Source: Bacteroides sp.
GTDB lineage: Bacteria; Bacteroidota; Bacteroidia; Bacteroidales; P3
Assembly: GCA_023662825.1 (NCBI GenBank)
Contig: JAMPIH010000010.1
Location: forward strand, 25,737 to 89,736
DNA length: 64,000 nucleotides
Direction of reading: 5' to 3'
In this document: in pieces, positions 48,566-55,981 of the stretch
Position numbering within the stretch: position 1 is the first letter of the stretch
Layout of the letters: every line of letters begins with the position of its first letter
Notes under the pieces: generated by a model
The model's database searches: none
What the model was told of the DNA's origin: nothing
Seen by the model: only the letters and a program-made list of their open reading frames with translations
Translations under genes and position numbers: made by a program

Positions 48566-51328
48566 TTATAATCCCAGCTTTTCCAATTTTTCCTTGATGG
48601 CCTGCAACTCGCTTTCCAGTTCGGCCTGCTTGCGGTCCTGTTCTTCCACACGCCGTTGCAAGGCGTCTATCGTATGCAAAAGCTCGCGGTTTATCTGCCA
48701 CAACACCGGAATAAGCCCGATATAATCCATACCCAACATTCCCTTAGCTCCTTTTGTAACCAATTCGGGAAAAGTTTTCTGCACATCCTGAGCAATAAAA
48801 CCGAAACGGGTACGTTTCTTTATGGTATCGGACTTAAACATATACGAAACCGGCGTTATCTTATCCAACAAAGCCGGCCCCCAATCCATAGGCCTGATAC
48901 TGTCTTTAAGGCGTTCGTCGGAAGTCTGAACAAGATCACCACCCATATGTATTTCTCCGTCCACATTCAAATCATAGTTAAAGAAAGCATTCCCATACGC
49001 ACTAATCTCAAATACAGCGTTATAGCCTTTATAACCGCCTTTGACTCCCAATTCATCCGCAACTCTCTGTGATCCGTACATAAAGATCGGTTCTTCAGGG
49101 CTAAAATGATCTACATCTGCAAAAAAGCCATCTCCTATCATCGTTAAAGACCTATAGGCTCCATTATTCGTTAAGTTTGACCCCAACATAATAGGGAATG
49201 AACGAAGAGGATCCTGTTGCGAACCATACGGGGCACCTTCATAGCTATTGCGCTGCCCCACAGATATCAATCCATTGTTATCGCTGTTTGTAACAATATC
49301 CGTTGAACCCAACAATGTTATCCCATATTCATCACCTTCCAACGCTGGAAAACAAGCCGTACGCCCTACAATGTACGAATATCCAGGAATCTCCTTGAAA
49401 TCCTTATTATACGGAGGTATACCCACAGGCATCCCTCCGATAACAATAGACGAACCTCCGTTATCGGCATTCAGTTTATTATCGCTGCCAATAACTATAG
49501 ATGCCGTTTTTTCTAAATTATTATTCCGGCCTATTGCCAAGGATAGCCCGTATTGAGTATTGGAGCCTAAATTCTCCACATCACCTACATTAACATTACT
49601 ATACCCGATCACCACGGCATCGCTTCCGGCAATTTGGTCATAGCCCAGGGCTATAGCATAGTCTTTTGTCGCCTTGACATTATACCCCAAGGCTATGCTG
49701 TTTTGTCCGGCAGCCGAGGATTCGCGTCCCAAGGCCATGGCATTCGCAGCACTTACCGTACTGTTGTTACCTATGGCAAACGCATCGATAGCACCTGCCG
49801 ATACGGTAGCTTCCTTACCTATAGCGAAACCATAATCTTCTGATACCGTAGCTTCCCGCCCGATGGCAAAGCCATATTTTATATTCGCCTTGGCATCCAG
49901 CCCCATCGCCACCGAATAGCTGCCGACCTCCGGAATCAAAGAGCTATAATTATTACTCGTGGCACCTACAAACAAAGCCGATTTATCCTTAAACCATTGA
50001 AACGAGGGTGTACAGCCCTCATAATTTGTCTCGCTTGCAAATTCCACATCACATTCGCTAAACAAGGCCTTGTTATGCAACGCAGCCATTCCATACACAT
50101 GAAATAGCGTTGAAGGATTAGCCGTTCCTATACCTACATACGTTTTATCCAAGTTGGATTTAGGATACATTTGATTAATGCCGGGATCATCCTTATGGTT
50201 GTTGTTCATTTCCCACAGCGACTCCCCGCCGCCGGTGCCTCCTCCTTCCGAGGCCGTCACCGCCAGGGTATCCTTGGCTCCGGCCTGTCCCGGAATCAGC
50301 TGTATACCGCCTTTCATCACCAGATTAAGCGCGGTTTTGCCGGTGGTATTGTCCATCACCACGTGTCCGTCTAAATGCAAAGCTGTGTTCCCCTCTTTAT
50401 CCATCGTTACGGGTCCCCGCAAATTACGCGGTGTAAGGTTAGTTGAATTACCATCACCGATCCAGATCTGCCCATCGCCCAACTTATCGGACACCAACAG
50501 GTTGTTGGTTCCGGTAATGTTCGTGTTCAATTCGATATCCCGACCTGCGTTCTTGTAATTGTATTTCAAGGCCGAAATGGTATCCACGCCATTGTTATCG
50601 TTCCAATACAACAGATGCCCGTCTCCGTCTAAATTAATGGAAGATCCTCCGTCTCCCGAAACATTCCCCCATTCCAACTGACCGTCTCTCCCCAACTGTA
50701 AAACCTGCCCCCTGCTTCCTGCACTCATCGGAAATTTATAACCCGACGTACCTGCGGCCTTATCGACGAAGGTAACCGAAGAGGCGTCCACTTCCAGGTC
50801 GCGCCCGGTCTGCGAAAGGCCGGAGTTCACCAAGGTCTTGTTGGCGGCGTTGAACTTGGGCAGAACGTTATCGTCAAGGTTCTCGTAGAGGTTGTCGCCG
50901 CTGGCGTTCTCGGCATAGAAGGCATAGGGAACGGTAAGCAGTTCGGCATTACCCATATGGGTGTAGCCCGTGCCGTCGGTTTCTATCTCTATCTGCACGT
51001 ATATCTCATGTCCCGCCCAAGGCACCTCGTGCAGCGATTTGCCCGCAGTTACCGTACCCCGACCTATCTCTAAATGAATCACCCCGTAAGCGTTGGTGGC
51101 AATTCCCTTATGGTCTTCGCTGTACGCGATCTGCCCCGTAGCGGGGTCATCCATGCGGAGGCTGACACGCAGGTTCACGTTGGCTTTGTTGGCCAGCGTC
51201 TTGCCGTTTACATCGCGCAGCACCGCCTGGTACTTGATGGCGCCCGGCACGCTCTGCGCCTGCCCCGCCACACACAAACCCGCAAGCAATAATGACACTG
51301 CAAGCAATTCACGAAAAAAAGTCTTCAT
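48566..51328 (-). CDS. Large surface fibre with YadA-like head repeats and S74 chaperone domain
   Basis: 920 residues with a signal peptide (cleavage near AGQAQS). Residues about 25-150 form a beta domain seen in Bacteroidota tail-fibre-like proteins (PGAIKYQAVLRDVNGKTLA). Residues about 470-620 hold YadA/Hep_Hag-like head repeats (YGFAIGREATVSEDYGFAIG, NSIALGYNVKATKDYAIALG). The C-terminus is a peptidase S74 intramolecular chaperone domain: S803-D-E-R-L-K808, the self-cleaving Ser-Lys pair, then ITPVSYMF and RFGFIAQDVQKTFPELV, ending in a coiled coil (about 875-918). It is expected to form a trimer on the surface. The middle is AT-richer than both ends. Confidence 0.85.
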   Translation of the reverse strand: MKTFFRELLAVSLLLAGLCVAGQAQSVPGAIKYQAVLRDVNGKTLANKANVNLRVSLRMDDPATGQIAYSEDHKGIATNAYGVIHLEIGRGTVTAGKSLHEVPWAGHEIYVQIEIETDGTGYTHMGNAELLTVPYAFYAENASGDNLYENLDDNVLPKFNAANKTLVNSGLSQTGRDLEVDASSVTFVDKAAGTSGYKFPMSAGSRGQVLQLGRDGQLEWGNVSGDGGSSINLDGDGHLLYWNDNNGVDTISALKYNYKNAGRDIELNTNITGTNNLLVSDKLGDGQIWIGDGNSTNLTPRNLRGPVTMDKEGNTALHLDGHVVMDNTTGKTALNLVMKGGIQLIPGQAGAKDTLAVTASEGGGTGGGESLWEMNNNHKDDPGINQMYPKSNLDKTYVGIGTANPSTLFHVYGMAALHNKALFSECDVEFASETNYEGCTPSFQWFKDKSALFVGATSNNYSSLIPEVGSYSVAMGLDAKANIKYGFAIGREATVSEDYGFAIGKEATVSAGAIDAFAIGNNSTVSAANAMALGRESSAAGQNSIALGYNVKATKDYAIALGYDQIAGSDAVVIGYSNVNVGDVENLGSNTQYGLSLAIGRNNNLEKTASIVIGSDNKLNADNGGSSIVIGGMPVGIPPYNKDFKEIPGYSYIVGRTACFPALEGDEYGITLLGSTDIVTNSDNNGLISVGQRNSYEGAPYGSQQDPLRSFPIMLGSNLTNNGAYRSLTMIGDGFFADVDHFSPEEPIFMYGSQRVADELGVKGGYKGYNAVFEISAYGNAFFNYDLNVDGEIHMGGDLVQTSDERLKDSIRPMDWGPALLDKITPVSYMFKSDTIKKRTRFGFIAQDVQKTFPELVTKGAKGMLGMDYIGLIPVLWQINRELLHTIDALQRRVEEQDRKQAELESELQAIKEKLEKLGL

Positions 51329-51346
51329 TTTACTTTTTTCTAAGCG

Positions 51347-51907
51347 TTATTGTACTTTAACTATCTTAAACGACTGTCGCCCGACTTCCGTCTCCACCTC
51401 CAGCACATACACCCCAGCGGGCAAACGGCTCATATCCAGGCTATATCCCCCGGCCTTGGCGTCCTTACGGGCATAGAGCACGGCTCCCTGCAGGCTGCGC
51501 AGGTGCAGGCGGCAGCCGGAACCGGCCTCGGCAGGCAAGGCCACGTTAAGGTATTGCCGCACCGGATTGGGAAACACCTTTACGTTGAACCGGCCGGCCG
51601 TGCCTTCCTCGTTGGCCAGGTCTTGGGCAAGCGGGTCTTCGATAAAGCCCTCGCCCTGCTCGAAACCCTGGGTCAGGCGCTTTTTGGAGGCGTCGAACCC
51701 CTTGTAGCTCCCGAAGGTTTCGGTAATCACCTCGCCTAAGTTCCAGTCGCAGGTAAAGGTCTGCCCGTTCAACAGAACGGATTCGGAACCGCCCGCGCTC
51801 GAAACCACGGTAAATACCGCTTCCGTCTGGCCGGATGCCGAAGACAGGCAGGCAAAGACAAAGGCCACGAAAGCCACACAATGTTGCAGGAACCGGAGCT
51901 TACTCAT
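51347..51907 (-). CDS. Small T9SS type A sorting-domain protein
   Basis: 186 residues with a signal peptide (to about residue 26, SSASG) and a C-terminal type IX sorting domain (about 109-186: FNVKVFPNPVRQYLNV, LRSLQGAVLY, LPAGVYVLEVETEVGRQSFKIVKV). The middle 80 residues (GSESVLLNGQTFTCDWNLGEVITETF) occur in other Bacteroidota proteins that precede S74 fibre genes. The 18-base gap to the next gene means cotranscription; it may anchor or help export the fibre. A promoter box lies 31 bases upstream. Confidence 0.85.
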   Translation of the reverse strand: MSKLRFLQHCVAFVAFVFACLSSASGQTEAVFTVVSSAGGSESVLLNGQTFTCDWNLGEVITETFGSYKGFDASKKRLTQGFEQGEGFIEDPLAQDLANEEGTAGRFNVKVFPNPVRQYLNVALPAEAGSGCRLHLRSLQGAVLYARKDAKAGGYSLDMSRLPAGVYVLEVETEVGRQSFKIVKVQ

Positions 51908-51931
51908 CTTCCCGTATTTTTAAGGGCATAC

Positions 51932-51946
51932 TATCTTGCAAAGATA
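51932..51946 (-). promoter_or_regulatory. -7 box of the T9SS/S74 unit within a palindrome
   Basis: TATCTTTG (51939-51946, minus strand) overlaps the perfect dyad TATCTT-GCA-AAGATA. It ends 31 bases before the ATG at 51907. Confidence 0.5.
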
Positions 51947-52007
51947 ACACAAATGTAAATTTTATCCCATTTCAGGGCGCACGGGTTTCATATCGCATAT
52001 TTTTTTG

Positions 52008-52015
52008 TAACTTCG
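52008..52015 (+). promoter_or_regulatory. -7 box (TAACTTCG) of the TPR gene
   Basis: The TTCG variant of the consensus, 30 bases before the ATG at 52046. A TTTC about 18 bases further up may serve as the -33 element. It is divergent from the T9SS/S74 promoter. Confidence 0.45.
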
Positions 52016-52045
52016 CGACCTTAATTTTAGACAACCCTTACAGCC

Positions 52046-52738
52046 ATGGCTCAGAAAGAAGAAGTAAAAGGCGAACAGATCGTTGAAGACGTAGAAGTTG
52101 CCCTTGCCAAAACAGGAAACTATTTCGAAAAACACAAATCGCTCATCATTGGCATCGTCGTTGCCATCGTGGTGATTGTTGTGGGTTATTTCGGCTACAA
52201 ATACCTGTATCTGGCGCCCAAAGAAAAAACGGCCGCCGCAGAAATGTTCTACGCCCAGCGTTATTTCGAAATGGATTCGCTGACCACCGCCCTCAACGGC
52301 GACGGCCAACACGCCGGCATGCTCGAGATCGCCGACAGCTACGGCGCCACCAAGAGCGGCAGACTGGCCAACTACTACGCGGGACTGGCTTACCTACATC
52401 AGGGGCATTTCGAAGAAGCGATCCAGTACATCAAGAAGTTCAACACCAAGGATCCCGTGCTGTTCGTGCTCTCAAACCAGGCCTTGGGCGATGCCTACCT
52501 GGAAGCGGGTCAGGCCGAAAAAGCGGTTGAATGCTATGCCAAGGCCGCTTCCAAATACGCCAACGAAGCCCTTACGCCCGCTGTGCTGATGCGTCAGGCC
52601 ATGGTTCAGGAAACCCTGCAGCAATACGAAAAGGCGCTGCAGACCTACCAGCAGATCCGCCGTCGCTTCCCCATGTCACGTGAAGCTTCCGATATAGACC
52701 GCTACATCGCCCGCATGAACGCCAAGCTGGGCAAGTAA
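52046..52738 (+). CDS. Membrane-anchored tetratricopeptide-repeat protein
   Basis: 230 residues. One membrane helix at about 35-54 (LIIGIVVAIVVIVVGYFGYKYL), preceded by an acidic N-terminal tail, and followed by TPR units (LANYYAGLAYLHQGHFEEAIQYIKK, ALGDAYLEAGQAEKAVECYAKAA, QYEKALQTYQQIRRRFP). The layout is like E. coli YfgM, which works with the Sec translocon and periplasmic chaperones, but homology is not certain. It stands alone with its own promoter and terminator. Confidence 0.75.
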   Translation: MAQKEEVKGEQIVEDVEVALAKTGNYFEKHKSLIIGIVVAIVVIVVGYFGYKYLYLAPKEKTAAAEMFYAQRYFEMDSLTTALNGDGQHAGMLEIADSYGATKSGRLANYYAGLAYLHQGHFEEAIQYIKKFNTKDPVLFVLSNQALGDAYLEAGQAEKAVECYAKAASKYANEALTPAVLMRQAMVQETLQQYEKALQTYQQIRRRFPMSREASDIDRYIARMNAKLGK

Positions 52739-52759
52739 ACGGTTCGTCATCCCAAGCAT

Positions 52760-52805
52760 ACGGGGAAGCCTCCACCGGTAACACGGCAAGGTTTCCCCGT
52801 TTTTC
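52760..52805 (+). terminator. Rho-independent terminator after the TPR gene
   Basis: ACGGGGAA (52760-52767) pairs with TTCCCCGT (52793-52800) around a 25-base loop with further pairing, then TTTTT. Confidence 0.75.
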
Positions 52806-52840
52806 GTATAACAACCTATATACATTATATATCCGTCATC

Positions 52841-53323
52841 ATGTCAACGAAAGACCGTATCCTCGACCTCAAGACCCCGGCCGTACCCACCGACGCCACC
52901 CACCGCTTTACCGTGCTGGTGGCCGAATGGAACACCGAGATAACCCACGCCCTGCGCGACGGTTGCGTACAGACCTTAAGGAAACAAGGCGTAAGCGACG
53001 ACCGCATCCAGGTGGTGTCGGTGCCCGGCAGCTTTGAACTTTCCTCGGCCTCGGCCTACTTTGCCGCCCGCCCCGACTGCGACGCGGTGATCTGCCTCGG
53101 CTGCGTGATCCAGGGCGAGACCCGCCACTTCGACTTTATCTGCCAGGCAGTGGCCGACGGCTTGACCCGCGTGGGCATCCAATACCTCAAGCCCGTTATC
53201 TTCGGGGTATTGACCACCAACAACCAGCAGCAGGCCGTGGAACGCGCCGGAGGAAAACTGGGCAACAAGGGCTCGGAAGCCGCCGAAGCCGCCTTGCAGA
53301 TGCTCGCCATTATGCAGAAATAA
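52841..53323 (+). CDS. ribH: 6,7-dimethyl-8-ribityllumazine synthase
   Basis: 160 residues. RibH makes the riboflavin precursor lumazine and assembles as a 60-mer or pentamer. The active-site blocks are VAEWNTEIT, VPGSFELSSAS, GCVIQGETRHFDFIC (catalytic histidine in the GETRH stretch) and FGVLTTNNQQQAVERAGG. No other rib genes and no FMN riboswitch are visible upstream; the upstream gap holds only the TPR terminator. The fmt gene starts three bases after its stop. Confidence 0.95.
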   Translation: MSTKDRILDLKTPAVPTDATHRFTVLVAEWNTEITHALRDGCVQTLRKQGVSDDRIQVVSVPGSFELSSASAYFAARPDCDAVICLGCVIQGETRHFDFICQAVADGLTRVGIQYLKPVIFGVLTTNNQQQAVERAGGKLGNKGSEAAEAALQMLAIMQK

Positions 53324-53326
53324 CAC

Positions 53327-54313
53327 ATGGAAAAACGCATTGTCTTTATGGGAACGCCGGAGTTCGCCTCCGGTTGCCTCTCGGCCTTGGTGCAGGCGGG
53401 CCTGAACGTAGTGGCCGTGGTCACCATGCCCGACAAGCCCATCGGACGGGGGCAGAAAACGGGCATGAGCGACGTAAAGCGCCGCGCCCTCGAACTGGGT
53501 CTGCCGGTGTTGCAGCCGCAAAAGCTCAAGGACCCCGCCTTTTTGGAAGAACTGGCCGCCTTCCACGCCGACCTGCAGATTGTGGTGGCCTTCCGCATGC
53601 TGCCGAAGGAAGTGTGGAGCATGCCCCGTCTGGGCACGTTCAACCTGCACGCCTCCCTCCTGCCCCGCTACCGGGGGGCCGCGCCCATACAGCGCGCCAT
53701 CTGGAACGGTGAGAAAGAAAGCGGCGTCACCACTTTCCTTCTGGACAAAGACCTCGACACGGGCGCCATCCTCTACCAGGAAAAAGCGGCGCTCAGCCCC
53801 GAAGAAACGGCGGGCAGCCTGCACGACAAACTGCTGGCCATCGGTGCGCCCCTGGTGGTCAAGACCGCCATAGACCTGTTTGCAGGCAACATCACGCCCA
53901 TACCTCAACCGCAAACGGATATCGAGAATTTGCCGAATGCTCCGAAAATATTTAAGAACGATTGCATTATCGACTTTAAACTGCCGGCGGAAAAAGTATT
54001 GCGGCAAATCAAGGCGCTCAGTCCCTACCCCGGCGCAATAGGCTGTCTTCAACAGTTTTCCACGCAAAAAAACGTGCCGGTAAAGCTTATAGACGCCCGT
54101 ATGGACGAAAAAAATGCAAAAAGTTATGAACAGGGAGCCATTCTCTCTGACAACAAGCATTTTATGAAAATCGTTTGCGGTGACGGCATTCCGGTCTCCA
54201 TTACAAAACTACAACTTCCTGGTAAAAAGCAACTTACAATAGAAGAGCTTTTAAGAGGCTTTAAATTCGATACCGAAAGGGACTTTTTTACATTTGGAGT
54301 TATCAACAATTAA
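53327..54313 (+). CDS. fmt: Methionyl-tRNA formyltransferase
   Basis: 328 residues. Fmt formylates initiator tRNA. It has the catalytic SLLPRYRGAAPIQRAIWNGE region, FNLHASLLP, and the Fmt C-terminal domain (LSPYPGAIG). The last 140 codons, from about 53890, are markedly AT-richer than the first two thirds, while the protein keeps family character throughout. This suggests recombination inside the gene or relaxed codon use in the C-terminal domain. It starts three bases after ribH. Confidence 0.94.
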   Translation: MEKRIVFMGTPEFASGCLSALVQAGLNVVAVVTMPDKPIGRGQKTGMSDVKRRALELGLPVLQPQKLKDPAFLEELAAFHADLQIVVAFRMLPKEVWSMPRLGTFNLHASLLPRYRGAAPIQRAIWNGEKESGVTTFLLDKDLDTGAILYQEKAALSPEETAGSLHDKLLAIGAPLVVKTAIDLFAGNITPIPQPQTDIENLPNAPKIFKNDCIIDFKLPAEKVLRQIKALSPYPGAIGCLQQFSTQKNVPVKLIDARMDEKNAKSYEQGAILSDNKHFMKIVCGDGIPVSITKLQLPGKKQLTIEELLRGFKFDTERDFFTFGVINN

Positions 54314-54330
54314 AAAAGCAAAGTATGTGA

Positions 54331-54360
54331 TTGTCAAGGGTATGAAATTTTGCTATTTTG
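54331..54360 (+). promoter_or_regulatory. Promoter TTG-20-TATTTTG of the HU gene
   Basis: TTG (54331-54333), 20 bases, TATTTTG (54354-54360), one base short of the full -7 consensus. The leader to the ATG at 54423 is about 55 bases. Confidence 0.5.
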
Positions 54361-54422
54361 CGAACATCAAATACCTTTGCCGTACTAAAACATTGATTGT
54401 TTAACTCGTAAAACTTTTAGAC

Positions 54423-54695
54423 ATGAACAAGACAGAATTGATCGATGCTATCGCCAAGAAAGCTAACTTGTCGAAAGCTGATTCCAAAAGAGCGCTCGAA
54501 GCTTATTTGACCGCTACGGCTGATGCCCTCAAGAAAGGCGACCGCATTTCTTTGATCGGTTTCGGTACCTTCAGCGTTCAAAAAAGAGCTGCCCGCATGG
54601 GTCACAACCCCCGTACCGGCAAGAGCATCAAGATTGCCGCTAAGAAGGTGGTTAAGTTCAAACCCGGTGCTACCTTGGCTAAAAAAGTTAAATAG
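54423..54695 (+). CDS. hup: HU-family DNA-binding protein
   Basis: 90 residues, the usual HU length. MNKTELIDAIAKKANLSKADSKRAL begins the dimerisation helices; GFGTFSVQKRAARMGHNPRTG is the HU signature with the proline of the DNA-wrapping arm. It bends and compacts DNA. It is a single-gene unit with a promoter in front and a strong terminator behind. Codons are those of highly expressed genes (AAG, GGT, GCT), unlike its neighbours. Confidence 0.95.
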   Translation: MNKTELIDAIAKKANLSKADSKRALEAYLTATADALKKGDRISLIGFGTFSVQKRAARMGHNPRTGKSIKIAAKKVVKFKPGATLAKKVK

Positions 54696-54715
54696 TCTTT
54701 GCACTATTTAGAAAT

Positions 54716-54744
54716 AAAAACGCTCCCCATTGGGGAGCGTTTTT
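54716..54744. terminator. Bidirectional-type terminator after HU
   Basis: A perfect 13-base-pair stem, AAAAACGCTCCCC (54716-54728) with its complement at 54732-54744, a three-base loop and T-run. It ends three bases before the -7 box of the next gene. Confidence 0.9.
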
Positions 54745-54746
54745 AT

Positions 54747-54754
54747 TATCTTTG
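54747..54754 (+). promoter_or_regulatory. -7 box (TATCTTTG) of the RseC-like gene
   Basis: A perfect TAnnTTTG match starting three bases after the HU terminator. Only eight bases separate it from the ATG at 54763, so the mRNA should be nearly leaderless. The -33 region falls inside the terminator stem and has no TTTG at the usual distance. Confidence 0.5.
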
Positions 54755-54762
54755 CACCCTAT

Positions 54763-55206
54763 ATGGCAGAGAAAATCGTACATGAGGGGATTGTTACCGA
54801 AGTTTCGGAAAATTCGGTAACGGTCCGGATTCAGGCGGCATCGGCCTGCGGGTCGTGCCATGCCAAGAACCTGTGCCAGATGTCGGAAAAAACCGACAAA
54901 GACGTTACGGTAAAGACCAAAGACGCCCGGATGTACCGAAAGGGCGAACGGGTCGATGTGTTCCTGATGTCGGGCATGGGGCTTAAAGCGGTGCTGTACG
55001 CCTACGTGCTTTCGTTGGTGGCGGCCGCCGCCGGATTCCTTATCGCCGCGCTCATCACCCCGAACGAGGTGATACGGGGCCTTGCCTGCCTTGCGGCGAT
55101 AGCCCTCTACTTCCTGTTTTTGAAATACAAATCCGACAAGATAAACGCCCGCTTCAGTTTCGGCATCGAAAAGCGCCCGGAAGCCGGCAACATTCAAATC
55201 GATTAA
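54763..55206 (+). CDS. RseC/MucC-family SoxR-reducing-type membrane protein
   Basis: 147 residues from the ATG giving MAEKIVHEGIVTEVSENSVTV. The N-terminal part holds the family cysteines (SACGSCHAKNLC), followed by two membrane helices (about 80-97 and 103-123). In Bacteroidota, RseC proteins are linked with the Rnf electron-transport complex; no rnf genes are visible here, fabG follows instead. Role in a redox relay is inferred from the cysteines. Confidence 0.82.
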   Translation: MAEKIVHEGIVTEVSENSVTVRIQAASACGSCHAKNLCQMSEKTDKDVTVKTKDARMYRKGERVDVFLMSGMGLKAVLYAYVLSLVAAAAGFLIAALITPNEVIRGLACLAAIALYFLFLKYKSDKINARFSFGIEKRPEAGNIQID

Positions 55207-55222
55207 AAAATCCAAATAGGTT

Positions 55223-55969
55223 ATGAAACTCTTACAAGACAAAGTGGCCGTTATCACCGGGGCTTCCCGCGGTATCGGCAAAGCCATCGCCTTGCGTTTT
55301 GCCGCCGAAGGCGCCAACATCGCCTTTACCGACCTTCGCGAAGACGAAAACATGCAGGTATTGGTCAAGGAACTGGAAGGCATGGGCGTAAAAGCCAAAG
55401 GCTATGCCTCCGACGCTTCCAACACCGCCAACACCGAAGAAACGGTGGCCGCCATCGTAAAGGATTTCGGCCGTATCGACGTGCTGGTGAACAACGCCGG
55501 CATTACCAAAGACGGTCTTTTGCTCCGTATGACCGAAGCCCAGTGGGATGCGGTGATCAACGTGAACCTCAAATCGGTGTTCAACTTCACCAAGGCCGTG
55601 GCGCCCGTCATGAGCAGCCAGCGTGCGGGCAGCATCATCAACATGAGTTCGGTGGTGGGTGTTTCGGGCAACGCCGGTCAGGTAAACTACTCGGCCTCCA
55701 AAGCCGGTATCATCGGCCTCACCAAATCGGTGGCCAAGGAATTCGGCAAGCGCGGCATCCGCTCCAACGCGATCGCGCCCGGTTTCATCATTACCGATAT
55801 GACCGCCCAGCTTTCGGAAGAAGTGCGCAAGGACTGGGAATCCAAGATTCCCCTTCACCGCGGCGGCACTCCGCAGGACGTGGCCAACGTATGCCTCTTT
55901 CTGGCCAGTGACCTTTCCTCTTATGTTAGCGGACAGGTGCTCCACGTTTGCGGCGGCATGAACATGTAA
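55223..55969 (+). CDS. fabG: 3-oxoacyl-ACP reductase
   Basis: 248 residues. This short-chain dehydrogenase performs the first reduction of fatty-acid elongation. The cofactor motif is TGASRGIG (12-19), NNAG is at 90-93, and the catalytic S143, Y156 and K160 (YSASK) are in place. The closing KIPLHRGGTPQDVANVCLFLASD and SYVSGQVLHVCGGMNM are typical FabG. It starts 16 bases after the RseC-like gene and is followed 12 bases later by the VWA-like gene. Confidence 0.93.
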   Translation: MKLLQDKVAVITGASRGIGKAIALRFAAEGANIAFTDLREDENMQVLVKELEGMGVKAKGYASDASNTANTEETVAAIVKDFGRIDVLVNNAGITKDGLLLRMTEAQWDAVINVNLKSVFNFTKAVAPVMSSQRAGSIINMSSVVGVSGNAGQVNYSASKAGIIGLTKSVAKEFGKRGIRSNAIAPGFIITDMTAQLSEEVRKDWESKIPLHRGGTPQDVANVCLFLASDLSSYVSGQVLHVCGGMNM

Positions 55970-55981
55970 TACCGCTCCTCC

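Noticed and set aside
52739..52840. FMN riboswitch before ribH
   Set aside because: The gap is about 100 bases and consists mainly of the TPR-gene terminator; no RFN-like conserved segments are visible.
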